41,787 bases of DNA from contig JAILOI010000007.1 in the NCBI GenBank assembly GCA_024690885.1, positions 1-41,787 of the forward strand, given 5' to 3'. A program made the position numbers and the translations under genes. The first letter of the stretch is position 1. Each line of letters starts with the position of its first letter. The notes beneath the pieces are model-generated. The model was not told the DNA's origin. It did not search any database and saw only the letters and a list, made by a program, of their open reading frames with translations. The stretch comes from Lachnospiraceae bacterium. GTDB taxonomy: Bacteria > Bacillota > Clostridia > Lachnospirales > Lachnospiraceae. Below, one piece after another: positions 41,744 through 41,787 of the stretch.

Positions 41744-41787
41744 TTTCTGAGCATCACAACAAGACAGACGAAAGTCTGCCGCAAAAA

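Overview
The window looks like a chromosomal segment of a Gram-positive anaerobe of the Clostridia, most likely a Lachnospiraceae-type gut bacterium. This is inferred from strong AGGAGG-type ribosome binding sites, sigma-A style promoters, tightly packed co-directional operons, and a gene set typical of that group: HemZ, CarD, Ddh, a TrpX-type ABC transporter, an M32 carboxypeptidase and a standalone HisA resembling the eukaryotic enzyme. No tRNA, rRNA, CRISPR array, transposase or phage gene was seen.

Positions 1-15769 hold a surface-glycan operon. It has two of the four dTDP-rhamnose genes (rfbA, rfbC), an ABC polysaccharide exporter (Wzm/Wzt with a C-terminal cargo-binding extension), four glycosyltransferases (three GT2 and one WsaF-like), a large methyltransferase/kinase-like protein, a GtrA membrane protein, a UDP-sugar pyrophosphorylase, a polyprenyl-phosphate sugar transferase and, behind its own promoter, an LCP-family ligase. 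The layout resembles S-layer glycan (slg) and ABC-dependent O-antigen clusters: start on lipid carrier, extend with rhamnose, cap, recognise the cap through Wzt, export, attach to the wall. An HtrA protease (15890-17236) follows.

Positions 17237-22123 contain a CarD-type transcription factor and a five- or six-gene unit made of a TrpXYZ-like ABC importer, a 107-residue unknown, a PAP2 phosphatase and a small membrane protein. From 22756 come ddh, guaB, hisA, dapF, a GNAT acetyltransferase, the (p)ppGpp enzyme relA, an MBL hydrolase, a MATE transporter and hemZ. The last 7 kb carry a 95-residue unknown and an EAL phosphodiesterase (both minus strand), degV, a HAD phosphatase (minus strand), an M32 carboxypeptidase, a DMT permease with a histidine-rich tail, and a CPBP protease.

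The most unusual content is non-coding. A roughly 465-bp imperfect palindrome fills the gap before ddh. Two further long hairpins lie between guaB and hisA; they share a 57-bp tip in opposite orientation (56 of 57 identical), while the helices beside the tip differ in sequence but still pair. A further gap (35629-36137) contains a candidate small RNA of about 90 nt: an extended -10 box, a 9-bp hairpin with a C-rich loop, a second C-rich stretch, and a terminator that belongs to no visible gene.
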